Assembly (NCBI RefSeq): GCF_029542085.1
Contig: NZ_CP107036.1
Span: 2,728,001-2,792,000 of the forward strand
DNA length: 64,000 bases
Direction of reading: 5' to 3'
DNA from: Sphingobacterium sp. ML3W
GTDB lineage: Bacteria; Bacteroidota; Bacteroidia; Sphingobacteriales; Sphingobacteriaceae
Of this stretch, positions 18,445 through 28,281 are shown one piece after another. The notes beneath the pieces were generated by a model. The model ran no database searches, was not told where the DNA came from, and was given only the letters and a program-made list of their open reading frames with translations. Position 1 is the stretch's first letter. Each line of letters opens with the position of its first letter. A program made the translations under genes and the position numbers.

Positions 18445-20676
18445 TTAATAAGGTCGATACGCTGTTCCTTGCATTGTGATTTCACGCTCCACTCCAACAG
18501 ATTTCCCCGGTTGACCGCCTCCGATATATATTTTCACAGATCCCATTTTTTGTATCAATTCACCTTTTTCGTTTACCAAGGCCAAGTCTTCTGGTGTCAG
18601 TGTGAAAGTTATTTTTTGAGAACGTCCTTTTTTGACGAACACGCGCTGAAATCCCTTTAAAGCACTGTTTGGAACCTTATCGTTCCCTTCTTTCGGATGA
18701 ACAACATATAATTGTACAACCTCATCTCCATCACGCTCACCCGTATTTGTAACTTGTACCGTGACTTGAATATCTGTTCCCGTTTCCACCATCGCCGGAG
18801 CATTTAGCTGATCGTATTCAAAATTAGTATAGCTCAGGCCGTAACCGAACGGATAACGTACTTCACCTTTAAAGTAACGGTAAGTTCGGTTTGCCATCGA
18901 ATAATCCTCAAAACCAGGTAAATCGGCATCACTCTTATAGGTTGTTAAAGGCATACGGCCCGCGGGATTATACCGACCAAAAAGCACATCGGTAATGGCA
19001 TCCCCAGCAGCCTGTCCACCATACCATGCCTGCAATATAGCATCGACATGTTGCGATTCCCAGTCAAAACTCATCACAGACCCCGACATATTAACCAAAA
19101 TAAGAGGTTTTCCTGCCTTCCTCAGTTCTTTCAAAAGCGTAGTTTGTACCTCAGGAGAAGCCATAGTAGAACGGTCGCCGTTCACAAAAGCACCATAGCC
19201 CGCTGCGCCTGCATCGCCTGCTTCACCTTCATAATCTGCAGTTATACCACCAACAAAGACAATAACGTCTGCTGCACTAGCATTTTTAACAATTTCTTCA
19301 AAAGAAGGACCGCCATCTATTTTTTTCATGATTTCAGTTCCTGCGAAATAGTCAATGGCGATTTGCTTACCATAACGTTTTTGTAAACTGCTCAATGGGG
19401 TTATGATTTCTGAGGGGGTACCAAAATAATTGGCTAACTGCGCATGTCCATTATTGGCATTGGGGCCGATCAAAGCAATTCTTTTTATTTTATTGGGGTC
19501 AAGGGGTAGAATACTGTGCTCATTTTTCAATAGCACCATAGACTCCTGTGCCATTTTATAAGCATGTGCTTTATGTGATTTACTTTCGATAACCTCACGA
19601 CCGATCTTCGCATAAGGCACGAGCTCCTGTGGATCAAACACGCCCAATTGAAACCAGATCTGTAAAAGTCGGGTCAAGGATACATCGATATCTTTTTCAG
19701 ATAAAGCACCTTGCTTTACCCCCTGTTCCAGCAATTGATATAAATTGCCACATTCAAGATCTGTTCCCGCTAATACGGCAGCACTAACGGCCGCTGTATT
19801 ATCCGGATGTGTATTATGCCCACTGGCAAAATCATTAATACCGCCGCAATCCGATGTCACATAACCTTTAAAACCCCATTGCTGACGTAAAATATTATTG
19901 AGCAACACATTATTTCCGCAACAAGGCATTCCATCCAAACGATTATAGGCGCACATGATACCATGTACCTTAGCTTTTACGACCAATTGGCGAAACGCAG
20001 GAAGGTAAGTATCCCAAAGATCATAAGGTGTTACTTCGGCATTAAAAGAATGTCTGTTATGCTCAGGTCCGCTATGCACAGCATAATGCTTGGCCGCAGC
20101 AACTGCCTTTAGATAATGCGGATCATACCCCTCCAGTCCCTGAACAATTGCTGTTCCGATCTGTCCAGTTAAATAAGGATCCTCACCATAAGTTTCCTGT
20201 CCCCTTCCCCACCGTGGATCGCGAAAGATATTGATATTAGGTGTCCAATAGGTCAAACCCCGGTAACGTTTACCTGTCTTTCCGGTCTTTAAATCCTCAT
20301 TGAAAAGCGCCCGTCCCTCAGTCGACGTATAATCGCCCATCTGTCTGACCGCTACCGTATTGAAGGTTGCAGCCATCCCTATTGCCTGTGGATATACAGT
20401 TACCTTTTCTGCTGTACGGGCGACACCGTGCAGTGCCTCATTCCACCAATCGTATGCTGGAATGTCCAATCGTGGAATTCCTTTAAACTCATGTTTCATC
20501 ATCTGCACTTTCTCGGATAAAGTCAGTCGTGCAATCAGATCTTGTATACGTTCTTCGCGGCTCTTTTTCATATCTAGGAAAGCATAATTTTTGCTTTGTG
20601 CCATAGCCTGCTTTCCTCCACATACAAGCAATAGAAAAAGTATAGTCAATTGCGAAAAACAACAGTTAAATTTCAT
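18445..20676 (-). CDS. Secreted GH3 glycosidase, beta-xylosidase/beta-glucosidase type
   Basis: 743 residues with a signal peptide ending QAMAQ at about residue 27. The GH3 N-terminal TIM barrel shows DWWNEALHGVA (76-86), PNINIFRDPRWGRGQETYGE, KHYAVHSGPE, and the nucleophile Asp276 in GYVTSDCGGI. The second alpha/beta domain begins near 385 (IALIGPNANN). A fibronectin III-like C-terminal domain starts near 640. The WWNEALHGV and TSDCG motifs are those of plant-type beta-xylosidases and related arabinofuranosidases, so a pentose-active enzyme is likely, but a beta-glucosidase cannot be excluded. It lies downstream of the beta-helix and glycosidase-like genes, separated by a decayed gene, and ahead of the broken small secreted gene. 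Confidence 0.93.
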   Translation of the reverse strand: MKFNCCFSQLTILFLLLVCGGKQAMAQSKNYAFLDMKKSREERIQDLIARLTLSEKVQMMKHEFKGIPRLDIPAYDWWNEALHGVARTAEKVTVYPQAIGMAATFNTVAVRQMGDYTSTEGRALFNEDLKTGKTGKRYRGLTYWTPNINIFRDPRWGRGQETYGEDPYLTGQIGTAIVQGLEGYDPHYLKAVAAAKHYAVHSGPEHNRHSFNAEVTPYDLWDTYLPAFRQLVVKAKVHGIMCAYNRLDGMPCCGNNVLLNNILRQQWGFKGYVTSDCGGINDFASGHNTHPDNTAAVSAAVLAGTDLECGNLYQLLEQGVKQGALSEKDIDVSLTRLLQIWFQLGVFDPQELVPYAKIGREVIESKSHKAHAYKMAQESMVLLKNEHSILPLDPNKIKRIALIGPNANNGHAQLANYFGTPSEIITPLSSLQKRYGKQIAIDYFAGTEIMKKIDGGPSFEEIVKNASAADVIVFVGGITADYEGEAGDAGAAGYGAFVNGDRSTMASPEVQTTLLKELRKAGKPLILVNMSGSVMSFDWESQHVDAILQAWYGGQAAGDAITDVLFGRYNPAGRMPLTTYKSDADLPGFEDYSMANRTYRYFKGEVRYPFGYGLSYTNFEYDQLNAPAMVETGTDIQVTVQVTNTGERDGDEVVQLYVVHPKEGNDKVPNSALKGFQRVFVKKGRSQKITFTLTPEDLALVNEKGELIQKMGSVKIYIGGGQPGKSVGVEREITMQGTAYRPY

Positions 20677-20828
20677 CGTTATATTTATTAATCAGTAATG
20701 ATTTTCTCTTTTCAATTGTTCCAAAACAGATTATCTTTATATCCACCATTGCAAAGTCGAATCGGCTAGCGCTCTGTTGATCAAATCAAATTGTTTCGTT
20801 CCAGAGACCAACTACAGGACAATGTATT

Positions 20829-21014
20829 CTAGCGAACAGACGCCAGATAAAAGCGGTCTCCTTTTTTCCTATCTATTTGTAGCCGGTTTCCTTTCATTAA
20901 CAATGTCTTTTTCCCATTTTTTTGACAGGAAACCTGTTTACCCGGCCAGGGGTTATCCAAGATCAGCGGCAGTCTCTGTTCACTTGAAATTTCGACATAA
21001 ACGACGGGCCCATT
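20829..21014 (-). pseudogene. C-terminal stump of a glycoside hydrolase (GH95-like)
   Basis: Between the beta-helix gene and the GH3 gene, one minus-strand frame is open for 61 codons with no usable start and reads like the end of a secreted glycosidase: NGPVVYVEISSEQRLPLI, LDNPWPGKQV, KNGKK, GNRLQIDRKKGDRFYLA, then TAG. The pattern (strand-turn-strand, 'NPWPGK', a final 'KKGDRFYL') resembles the closing beta domain of GH95-type alpha-L-fucosidases. Upstream the same frame is cut by several stops (21015-21139). The rest of the 20677-21139 spacer shows nothing else. I infer that a glycosidase gene once occupied this place in the operon and was deleted. Confidence 0.45.
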
Positions 21015-21139
21015 TTAGCGCCAGCCGGTGATCCATATTTAGATAGGTACTTAAATCCATCGCAAGCTATAATGACCTCAAAGAAAACAATCTTAAGATC
21101 TGACGATTTTATCATAACACTTTGTTGGGAAATTATCGG

Positions 21140-23095
21140 TTAACGTCGTAATTTTTTGGATTCAGACCATATCAATTGCGGTTTATCCCCTTTACTGATA
21201 TATTCAAAAGGTCCGGGAAATGGGTTAGACGGCTTTCTTTTTTTGCCAAAATAGTCGCGATCAATCTGAAGTGTTGATCCATCATGATTCTCGAAAGGCA
21301 ATTGCGAAATTACCGTTGGCAACAATGAATTAGAAGTCACCAGGTTCCTTTTTTGTTTTAACCATTTTTCGGAGAATGGAAATAATAGATAAACCTTGCC
21401 ATCTTTTTCCATCACCTTAACTTCAGCTACTTCATTGGTATCAATTAATGCTCCCCTTTCCACCGCGGCATGAAGCGTATAGGATTTCATTCGCTGCCCG
21501 GCATCTGCGTGCACCTCGCCCATACGCGTATTTATCTTATCTGTGGTGAGCCCAATACTCCCTTCTGTGTACACATTTCCCTCAAGTAATACCGGAAGAT
21601 AAGCTTTTGCATAATCGCTAATATCTGCACCTTTTGCGAAAATATTATTGATAAATTGTACATCGCCGCCTGGATTATCTTTTAGTGCTGTAAGTATTGT
21701 TGCATGAGGTCTTTGATAGGGTGTCAACCGGCTATCGTAAGCAATAACATCTATTTTTCCCGCAAAAAAATTATGGGCAAATGCTGTCCCCTGTGCATTC
21801 ATCAACAGGCTTTTTGGCGATAGCATGATATTATTGGCTACGACAGTCGGGCCGTGTGTCACCTCTAAAAATAGATCAAGATCATTTTGGTACAATAGAT
21901 TATTGCTGACCTGGGCCCCTTGGGCCATCCAATCTAGCCAGATTGCCTTATCAGTCCGAAAGATGCGATTATTACGAATATTCACATCCACTGCACCATG
22001 AAATTTTATTCCGGCCATCTCGGCTCCAGTAAATAAGCGTTCGATATGGATATCATGGATGGTATTGCCTTCGACTGTACTAAATGCACAGCCCATGCTC
22101 CCCACAACAGCAGCCTGTTCACAGTATGCAATCCTGTTATTACCTACATAATGACCACCAACACTGTCTTTGTTCCAACCAAAAGCAAGTGCTCTTTTTA
22201 TTGTGCCGACATAGCCTTCGGCAGACTCCGTATCTTTATTATCGTAGTCATCGCCATATTTTCCCAATGCAATTCCAACACATTTAGAGTACTGTATGGT
22301 ATTGTTTACGATGCGCCAGCCCTTGCTCCAATGTGTACCCAAAAGTCCCTCCTGCTCGGCTGTTGGCGGAGCCCAGTTGGTGGCTGCCTGTTCCAGTACA
22401 AAACCGTCCACGGTAATGAAATTGACAAAGGGTTGGTCGGGGTAGAAAACCCGACGGCGCACATTAATCTCTACTTGTTGCTGATTAGGATCTGCATGTG
22501 GAAATCGAGCCCATATTGATGTCTTCTCCTGATCTACCGAAGCCCACCATCCCTCCTTGAATGAATGATCTTTCAAGAGCTGTTCTTTAGAAGCGGCTTC
22601 CATCAGCCAATGTCCATTGAGATAAACTGCTCCGCGATGATATTTACGTTCTTTGGGTGTGGGCCAAAACCAGTCCCCCCGAATCTCCTCCTGATAGGGA
22701 TTGAAAGCACCAAAGAATGAATTGGGTAATTCCAATTGCCAGATATCGTCTTGTAATAATTTCCAACCTTTCACTTCTTCCGACCCCTTGATGACTACCT
22801 TTGCGCCCTTCGCCGCACGGTAAGTAATCCGTTTTGTCTCCGAAAGCCCACCTCGTGGTGGAACAATATGCTCTCGATAGACTCCTTCATGGACTGTGAT
22901 GATATCACCGGGCATAGCGAGCTTCGCAGCCGCCATGATGGTTCGAAGCGGCTTTTCCCGCGTACCATCCTGTCCATCTTTACCCCCGGTAGCAACATGA
23001 TATTCCTTAGATTTCGATTCCGTTTGAGCGACCAAAGAACCGAAACTTAAGAAGAAACAACATACGATCAACAACTTTACTTTCATTCGCATCAT
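21140..23095 (-). CDS. Secreted right-handed parallel beta-helix enzyme (polysaccharide-active, family uncertain)
   Basis: 651 residues with a signal peptide ending GSLVAQ. The opening YHVATGGKDGQDGTREKPL and the IMAAAKLAMPGDIITVHEGVY segment (about 30-70, read in parts) are the standard start of secreted beta-helix proteins. Repeats of the form N-N-x-I-x-x-C/A follow (GWRIVNNTIQYSKCVGIALG, VGNNRIAYCEQ, GNTIHDIH, RNNRIFRTD, SNNLLYQND), indicating a right-handed parallel helix from about 250 to 480. Enzymes with this fold include polysaccharide lyases, pectinases and GH141 fucosidase/xylanases; which applies here cannot be told. Start codons at residues 1, 2 and 4 are all possible. It is cotranscribed with the two large genes upstream, judged by spacing. 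Confidence 0.8.
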   Translation of the reverse strand: MMRMKVKLLIVCCFFLSFGSLVAQTESKSKEYHVATGGKDGQDGTREKPLRTIMAAAKLAMPGDIITVHEGVYREHIVPPRGGLSETKRITYRAAKGAKVVIKGSEEVKGWKLLQDDIWQLELPNSFFGAFNPYQEEIRGDWFWPTPKERKYHRGAVYLNGHWLMEAASKEQLLKDHSFKEGWWASVDQEKTSIWARFPHADPNQQQVEINVRRRVFYPDQPFVNFITVDGFVLEQAATNWAPPTAEQEGLLGTHWSKGWRIVNNTIQYSKCVGIALGKYGDDYDNKDTESAEGYVGTIKRALAFGWNKDSVGGHYVGNNRIAYCEQAAVVGSMGCAFSTVEGNTIHDIHIERLFTGAEMAGIKFHGAVDVNIRNNRIFRTDKAIWLDWMAQGAQVSNNLLYQNDLDLFLEVTHGPTVVANNIMLSPKSLLMNAQGTAFAHNFFAGKIDVIAYDSRLTPYQRPHATILTALKDNPGGDVQFINNIFAKGADISDYAKAYLPVLLEGNVYTEGSIGLTTDKINTRMGEVHADAGQRMKSYTLHAAVERGALIDTNEVAEVKVMEKDGKVYLLFPFSEKWLKQKRNLVTSNSLLPTVISQLPFENHDGSTLQIDRDYFGKKRKPSNPFPGPFEYISKGDKPQLIWSESKKLRR

Positions 23096-23107
23096 TTAAG
23101 TTTTAGT

Positions 23108-23144
23108 AAAAGCCTGTATTCTGTATAAACGGAACTCAGGCTTT
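23108..23144. terminator. Intra-operon hairpin
   Basis: aaagcctg (23109-23116) and caggcttt (23137-23144) pair, in the 53-bp gap before the beta-helix gene. The T tract is better on the plus side than on the minus side. It may therefore be a partial terminator or an mRNA-stabilising hairpin rather than a full stop. Confidence 0.4.
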
Positions 23145-23148
23145 CTTT

Positions 23149-25428
23149 TTAATAACCTTTTGCTCGTGTCAATTTTGACAGGAGTTTTTTACCTGAACCA
23201 TCTTTATTCACACGATAAATATTCCAATGATCTTTATCCAGTTCCTCCAGTCTAAAGCTCTGGCTTGGATCCACTAGATTCTTTTTCACCCATCTCGGAA
23301 AGGCATTTGCAGCACGTGCATTTTCCCAAGTACGGATTGTCTTGAAAATAGCATCCTTCTGTAGACAACTTTCCACCTGTTGCTGATTCAATTTCAGGCT
23401 ATAAGTTGAACCCGTGCCTACAGACATCGCCTGGATATGTTCGTACTCTTCGACAGTGGATTTTTCTGTAATTGGGAAATTCCCACCCATACCTACCGGA
23501 AAGAAATTGGCATAGCAAACGTCACGTAAATCTTTACCCTGACTTGTCGCGCTCCCCCATTCCCGCGTCTGCGCATCGTACAGGTTCTTTCCTCCGCCAA
23601 CATTCCATATACTTTGGTAATGCCAAGATCCCTCTGATAAAGTAGCACCAGTAAAGCGAATATCTGCTAGGCCATGTTGTTTCGCCCGTTCAAACATTTT
23701 ACGGAAAAAACGTTTTGCGGAATAATAGCCATGACCATTGTTAAATAGAAATTCCTGACCGTCAAAATCATAATAGCCCAGACCATTGATCGCACATACA
23801 TCGGCATAATATTCGGCTATTTTATCCTGTAATTGTATATTCGGGATCAGGCCATCATAACCATAATCAATGGTAACCTGTAGTTTATATAAAGTATCTT
23901 GCGCCTGATGAGCACTAGCCGTTGTTTTCCAATATCCTCTTTTTACATTCAATAGTCTATATGGTTTGGTGTCGCTTACACCCAAATAATGGATAAGCTC
24001 TTTTCCGATTTTAATCATATTCAAGCTTTTGACGTGCCCTTCCCAGCTTCCGATCTCCTCCAAATGCGTAGGGTCGTCTACATAGATTAAGGTATCAGTG
24101 CTACTGATATCTTTTGCTAGAAGTCTTTTTTGCTGATACCAGATGCTGTCGCTTGGAACGGGGCTCGCATCTTTTGTTCCCGGAGCCAGGGAATTTGTAA
24201 TCGGTGTACGACCGATCACGATATTATGTTTAGCTGCTAATGCAGCATATTCCTTATGAGAAAGCGCATTCCCCTTCGAGAATTTCAACGGCTTATGTTC
24301 AAAGTTTTTACCATCAATATACCCCTCATTACCACGGTCTGGACGTAGAAATCCTTGGTCATACAAACTGATTGCCTTAAATCCCAAACGATCTGTATAA
24401 TTGATCATATTATCGTAATGGCCGCCTTCAGTCAATATATCTGGTACATAGGCCGCGGGATCTTTCACCCACTTGCCATTTACTGTAGGGTATGGCAGAC
24501 CTTCTTTACGCACAATATCTTGCACGACATCCATTAAAGCAGTACTATCAGGGCTACCCCAAAACGCGACCGTGGACCCGATAAAGTCTACTCCGGAAAT
24601 AGGCTGCACCTGCAAATGGTTCGGCTTATTGGAAGGCATGTTCGGGATCAGCGAATAATAGACTTCGCGTGGACTTCTACGATCACGGGATTGGTAAGAA
24701 ATTGAAATCCGTCCATTCTTATCAACCTCAGCCGCATTTCCATACATAATCCGATAATAGGGTTCTTTATGTGCATAAAAGGCGACATCACTGATACCGT
24801 TCCCCCCTAAAGTAAACACTTGTCCTTCGTGTAAATTATTTGGCAATGGAAAGCGTGAAGCATCCGGTGAATGGATAATATACTGAAACGGAGCCGCATC
24901 ACCCTGAATATCTGCCGTTCCGCCCAAAGTATTATCATTTAAGGCCAGCATACCGATGGCATAATTAACGGATTCACTTGTATCCCTACTTACACCGATA
25001 ATCTCCCCCAATAAATTGGTAATGTTTGTATGATAAGAACCCCATTGAATCGCCTCAATTTCCTCCGAATTGGTCAACGAGAGTAATTTCATCTTGAAAT
25101 ATTTCGCTTGGGGTAATATGCTGATTCGTGCTGTAGAACCGTTCGGATAGCGTAAAGTCATAATCTTATCACTTGCAGAATAACTAGCTTGTTCCGGATA
25201 GTTGTATAGTCGTTTCTTGGCATTATAAATCACCATTAAGGGCGAAGGTTTGTCTGCTGGGCTAAACTCACGGTTCGGTTTCTTTGTCATGTTCTGCATG
25301 CTCGTGATATAGCCCTTCTGGTCTATCACAATCTTAAAATAATCGGTTTTTAATGTTGTCTGACTATATCCTGCAGCTGATAGTGCCATCAACCCGAGAC
25401 ATAGTATTTTAGTTTTCAAAAATTTCAT
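23149..25428 (-). CDS. Large secreted glycosidase-like protein, family not recognised (paralogue of 37444-39855)
   Basis: 759 residues with a signal peptide ending GYSQ (residue 23). An N-terminal beta-sandwich (about 25-300) opens with FKIVIDQKGYITSMQN. A barrel-like region follows (GLPYPTVNGKW, DRLGFKAISLYDQGF), broken by an inserted beta domain (about 433-517) that ends LLNVKRGYWKTTASAH. The barrel resumes with GLGYYDFDGQEF (550-560), whose D554, D556 and E559 look catalytic, as in retaining alpha-glycosidases of the TIM-barrel type. The protein at 37444-39855 shares this layout, including the inserted domain, so both belong to one uncharacterised family. It lies 38 bp after a six-hairpin gene and upstream of the beta-helix gene, presumably in one operon. 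Confidence 0.6.
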   Translation of the reverse strand: MKFLKTKILCLGLMALSAAGYSQTTLKTDYFKIVIDQKGYITSMQNMTKKPNREFSPADKPSPLMVIYNAKKRLYNYPEQASYSASDKIMTLRYPNGSTARISILPQAKYFKMKLLSLTNSEEIEAIQWGSYHTNITNLLGEIIGVSRDTSESVNYAIGMLALNDNTLGGTADIQGDAAPFQYIIHSPDASRFPLPNNLHEGQVFTLGGNGISDVAFYAHKEPYYRIMYGNAAEVDKNGRISISYQSRDRRSPREVYYSLIPNMPSNKPNHLQVQPISGVDFIGSTVAFWGSPDSTALMDVVQDIVRKEGLPYPTVNGKWVKDPAAYVPDILTEGGHYDNMINYTDRLGFKAISLYDQGFLRPDRGNEGYIDGKNFEHKPLKFSKGNALSHKEYAALAAKHNIVIGRTPITNSLAPGTKDASPVPSDSIWYQQKRLLAKDISSTDTLIYVDDPTHLEEIGSWEGHVKSLNMIKIGKELIHYLGVSDTKPYRLLNVKRGYWKTTASAHQAQDTLYKLQVTIDYGYDGLIPNIQLQDKIAEYYADVCAINGLGYYDFDGQEFLFNNGHGYYSAKRFFRKMFERAKQHGLADIRFTGATLSEGSWHYQSIWNVGGGKNLYDAQTREWGSATSQGKDLRDVCYANFFPVGMGGNFPITEKSTVEEYEHIQAMSVGTGSTYSLKLNQQQVESCLQKDAIFKTIRTWENARAANAFPRWVKKNLVDPSQSFRLEELDKDHWNIYRVNKDGSGKKLLSKLTRAKGY

Positions 25429-25466
25429 TAGCTTTATTTTTAAACATCTTATATGTACAGCCTTAC

Positions 25467-27719
25467 TTATATCGTTATCTGAACCGTATCTCCGGCTTTT
25501 ATCTTAATTTTTTTATTCCAGTCCAAAAAAGCATTTTCTCCCAAAGGTTTCGTTGCTTGGACGGCATCTTCTACCAGCACCGAGACATTCGCTTCATAGA
25601 TTGTAGGATTGTACAATGTCACAGACACACCCTGACTTGTTTTCTTGATCGCTTTCACGATAATATGATCAAAGGCGTAAGCTGTTCCTTTGTCCTTGCG
25701 GACATAAATACCAGGGATTTCCAGAGCCATCAGTGCACCATTGGTTTCATTCCAACCTGTTTTACCACCATCACCGCGTGAACCCCGACTATCTGCATCA
25801 CAATACGTCAGGCGTTCGGTAATCTTTCCATTTGGTTGGATACCTTCTGCATGAGCATGGATAACATCACGGATCAGGTCAGCGTACAAGCTTATTCCGG
25901 TTTCCCGGAAAAGTTTAAATAGCACATCACCGGACTGTGTACAGAAGCCTGGAGCACCATGCTTATTCTGCGTGCTGGCCCACACAGCTCCTGTTAGATT
26001 AGCTGCTAGCTTAGCCAGAGCTGTATTTTCGGGTAGCTGATAGGGGAAAGATACCGTCCACGATGCTGTATAATTTGCTAGATTTTTTGCCTGTTCCAGA
26101 TACATCCGGTTTCCGGTCTGTTCAAAAAGTGTCATCAACGAAGTAGTCAAAGCGATTGCAGTTTCGGAGTCCGCATTTTGGAGTATATCGCCACAGGCTC
26201 CCGAAGTAAAACCAACAAGCGCAAAATCATCATAATATTTTTTTGCAGCCTCTTTTGCAATCAGCAGATAATTGTCATTTTTAAAATAGGAAGCCGCCAA
26301 TGTGAGTCCCGCGACAGCCATCGCTCCTCCCGTGGTATTATAAGCTGCAACTTTACCAGATTCAACGGCTAAATAATTACCCCAGGTTCCTTCCTCATGC
26401 CAAGTTTTCACAAATGCATCCGCAAGTTGCCGAGTTGAGCTTTCCCACTCTTTGACAATCAAAGAAGATTTACCCTGTTTTTTCAATAACATAAACTGCT
26501 TCACCATCCAGTACAGGATATCGGCATTTTTACGCGTCAATCCAATACCTGGATTTAGTTTGGCGCCGTCCCGATAAATAACCTGTCCGTCTGAACCAAG
26601 CACATCATAGTAATAACCACTAGCTCCACGCCCCTGAGGAAGTGCAAAATTGAATGTGCTGTTCACTCGTCCAAAATGTACACTATCGCCCAGCGCAAGC
26701 ATAGGATAGGTATTGATCAATCCACCAACCCAGCCATAGGACATCCAATCTGCGTTTTCAGGGCAGTAAAATCCTACCTTATCTTTTGAATAATAACGTT
26801 CATCAATATTTTTTGCCATGCGGGACAGGACTTCACTCATCGGCATTAAATTACGAGGAGTCGTTTCGCGGAGATGCAATTTTCGCTCCTGCATAAAACG
26901 ATCGTAGAGGCTAGCGACATTCTCGGCTTGAAATTCTATCCTAGTGACCCGAATCTCAAGTTCATCACCTGGGGCTACAGTTATCCCACGATCGGGGCTA
27001 TCGCTAAAACCGATAAACTCGGGTTTACGTGATCTTACTCCAGGAGCACTGACAACAAAGCTAGCCATGCTCCGATCTGAGCTTTCTTCAACAATTAATG
27101 CATGGTCTTTCACCTCACTTTTCCATGTGATACCTTGGTCTGTAAAAAGAAAAACTCCTCTTTTTTTCTTACGGTCCAGATAAGCCATCACGGGCGTGCT
27201 GGTATTACTTATATTGACCTCCAATTGGGAGCGTGCGCCAAATTCAGGTGAAAGTTGCGGAATCGGATTGGACGTCAATGCCAGATCCTTTCGATAATAA
27301 TCCGTTTTGTCTAGACCCGTCGCATATTCGCGGTTAACAATCCGTTGTCTATTGCCATTATAGACAACAGCAGGAATCATGACAAAATTGTCACTAGACC
27401 AATCATATGCATCAAAAGCTACGGCTACCCCCACATCTTTCATCGCTTTTTTTGCTTTGAAGATAAAACGGTAGGTAACTTGATCACTATTCTTTTTTCT
27501 CAGAACTTCCTGCTTCACATGCCAATTGTCGGAATGAATGCCTATCACAGTACTTTCCTTTAATTTTGCACCCTCATAATGGCAGTCCAATAAACGGAAT
27601 ACCACATTTTTATCCTGTTGTCGGGGTAACCAGTCCTGCGAAAAACTACTGAATGTAGTCACACAGAACAACAGGCTTCCAACTATTTTCTTTAACAATA
27701 TATTGTGTTTGTTTCTCAT
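25467..27719 (-). CDS. Secreted six-hairpin glycosidase-like protein
   Basis: 750 residues with a signal peptide ending SSFSQ (residue 28). The N-terminal half (to about 300) is a beta-sandwich with an embedded strand-rich region. The C-terminal half is an alpha/alpha toroid: YGWVGGLINTYPMLALGD near 330, LTRKNADILYWMVKQF near 405, GKVAAYNTTGGAMAVAGL near 465, and HGAPGFCTQSGDVLFKLF near 595. A final beta domain contains GWNETNGALMALEIP. The fold is that of six-hairpin glycosidases or lyases such as ulvan- and rhamnogalacturonan-type enzymes; the exact family is not recognised. It is the first gene of a leftward operon whose upstream region (27720-28281) is shared with a divergent AraC regulator. 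Confidence 0.65.
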   Translation of the reverse strand: MRNKHNILLKKIVGSLLFCVTTFSSFSQDWLPRQQDKNVVFRLLDCHYEGAKLKESTVIGIHSDNWHVKQEVLRKKNSDQVTYRFIFKAKKAMKDVGVAVAFDAYDWSSDNFVMIPAVVYNGNRQRIVNREYATGLDKTDYYRKDLALTSNPIPQLSPEFGARSQLEVNISNTSTPVMAYLDRKKKRGVFLFTDQGITWKSEVKDHALIVEESSDRSMASFVVSAPGVRSRKPEFIGFSDSPDRGITVAPGDELEIRVTRIEFQAENVASLYDRFMQERKLHLRETTPRNLMPMSEVLSRMAKNIDERYYSKDKVGFYCPENADWMSYGWVGGLINTYPMLALGDSVHFGRVNSTFNFALPQGRGASGYYYDVLGSDGQVIYRDGAKLNPGIGLTRKNADILYWMVKQFMLLKKQGKSSLIVKEWESSTRQLADAFVKTWHEEGTWGNYLAVESGKVAAYNTTGGAMAVAGLTLAASYFKNDNYLLIAKEAAKKYYDDFALVGFTSGACGDILQNADSETAIALTTSLMTLFEQTGNRMYLEQAKNLANYTASWTVSFPYQLPENTALAKLAANLTGAVWASTQNKHGAPGFCTQSGDVLFKLFRETGISLYADLIRDVIHAHAEGIQPNGKITERLTYCDADSRGSRGDGGKTGWNETNGALMALEIPGIYVRKDKGTAYAFDHIIVKAIKKTSQGVSVTLYNPTIYEANVSVLVEDAVQATKPLGENAFLDWNKKIKIKAGDTVQITI

Positions 27720-28281
27720 CTATTAGATTTATTATTCTGCTCATTAGTCGCTGGATAACATAATAATCGGTCCGTAATAACAGCCCAACTCCCACACAGG
27801 CCAAAAGATACCCTAAATTGTATCGCGACTTTTTCCATTTCTATACCATACAGTTTATGCAAATTACTTCTAGATCTTTTCATAGATTTGCTTTATCACT
27901 TGATCCACAACAGCATCGATTACTACTGATTATTTCTACCACAACATTGCAAAACTTATGAAATTCACATCAAGATCATCACTGTATTTCAATTTTATTC
28001 CCTGTTACGCTGAATTTATACTTTCCAGGCCATAAATAAACGCAGTCTATTGAATCTGGTTATTTATATCATTTACATAGCTCAGGTTATCCGTAAATTT
28101 CGCGATTATATAAAAACCGAACCACCAATAAATTGCTCTTTTATTATGTTATTTTGCACAGGACTTTTAATACATGAGCATCTCAAATGCTATAAATTAA
28201 CAAAAATTTTCTCTACCTTTAACTAAATTATGCAACCGGTTGCTATAACGCTAGGATTTTTAACAATTTAAAGCTTTTATT
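27720..28281. other. Divergent intergenic region with regulatory palindrome
   Basis: 562 bp of AT-rich DNA between the leftward glycosidase operon and the rightward AraC gene. I see no coding frame of note. It contains the 12-bp palindrome described separately, and TACCTTTA (about 28214-28221), an imperfect match to the -7 consensus about 60 bases before the AraC start. The operon promoter on the minus strand was not located with confidence. Confidence 0.5.
28232..28243. promoter_or_regulatory. Perfect palindrome GCAACCGGTTGC, LacI-type operator candidate
   Basis: A 12-bp exact palindrome with a central CCGG lies 38 bases before the AraC start codon. A symmetrical core with central CG is typical of LacI/GalR-family operators. 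No LacI-family gene is present in the window, so the cognate protein, if any, is elsewhere. Confidence 0.45.

Noticed and set aside
18078-18479. 133-codon plus-strand frame
   Set aside because: Antisense of the broken secreted gene and of the GH3 gene end; low-complexity hydrophobic and aromatic composition.
20777-21031. 84-codon plus-strand frame between the GH3 and beta-helix genes
   Set aside because: It overlaps the glycosidase stump on the other strand, which has much more protein-like sequence; no promoter or family is seen.
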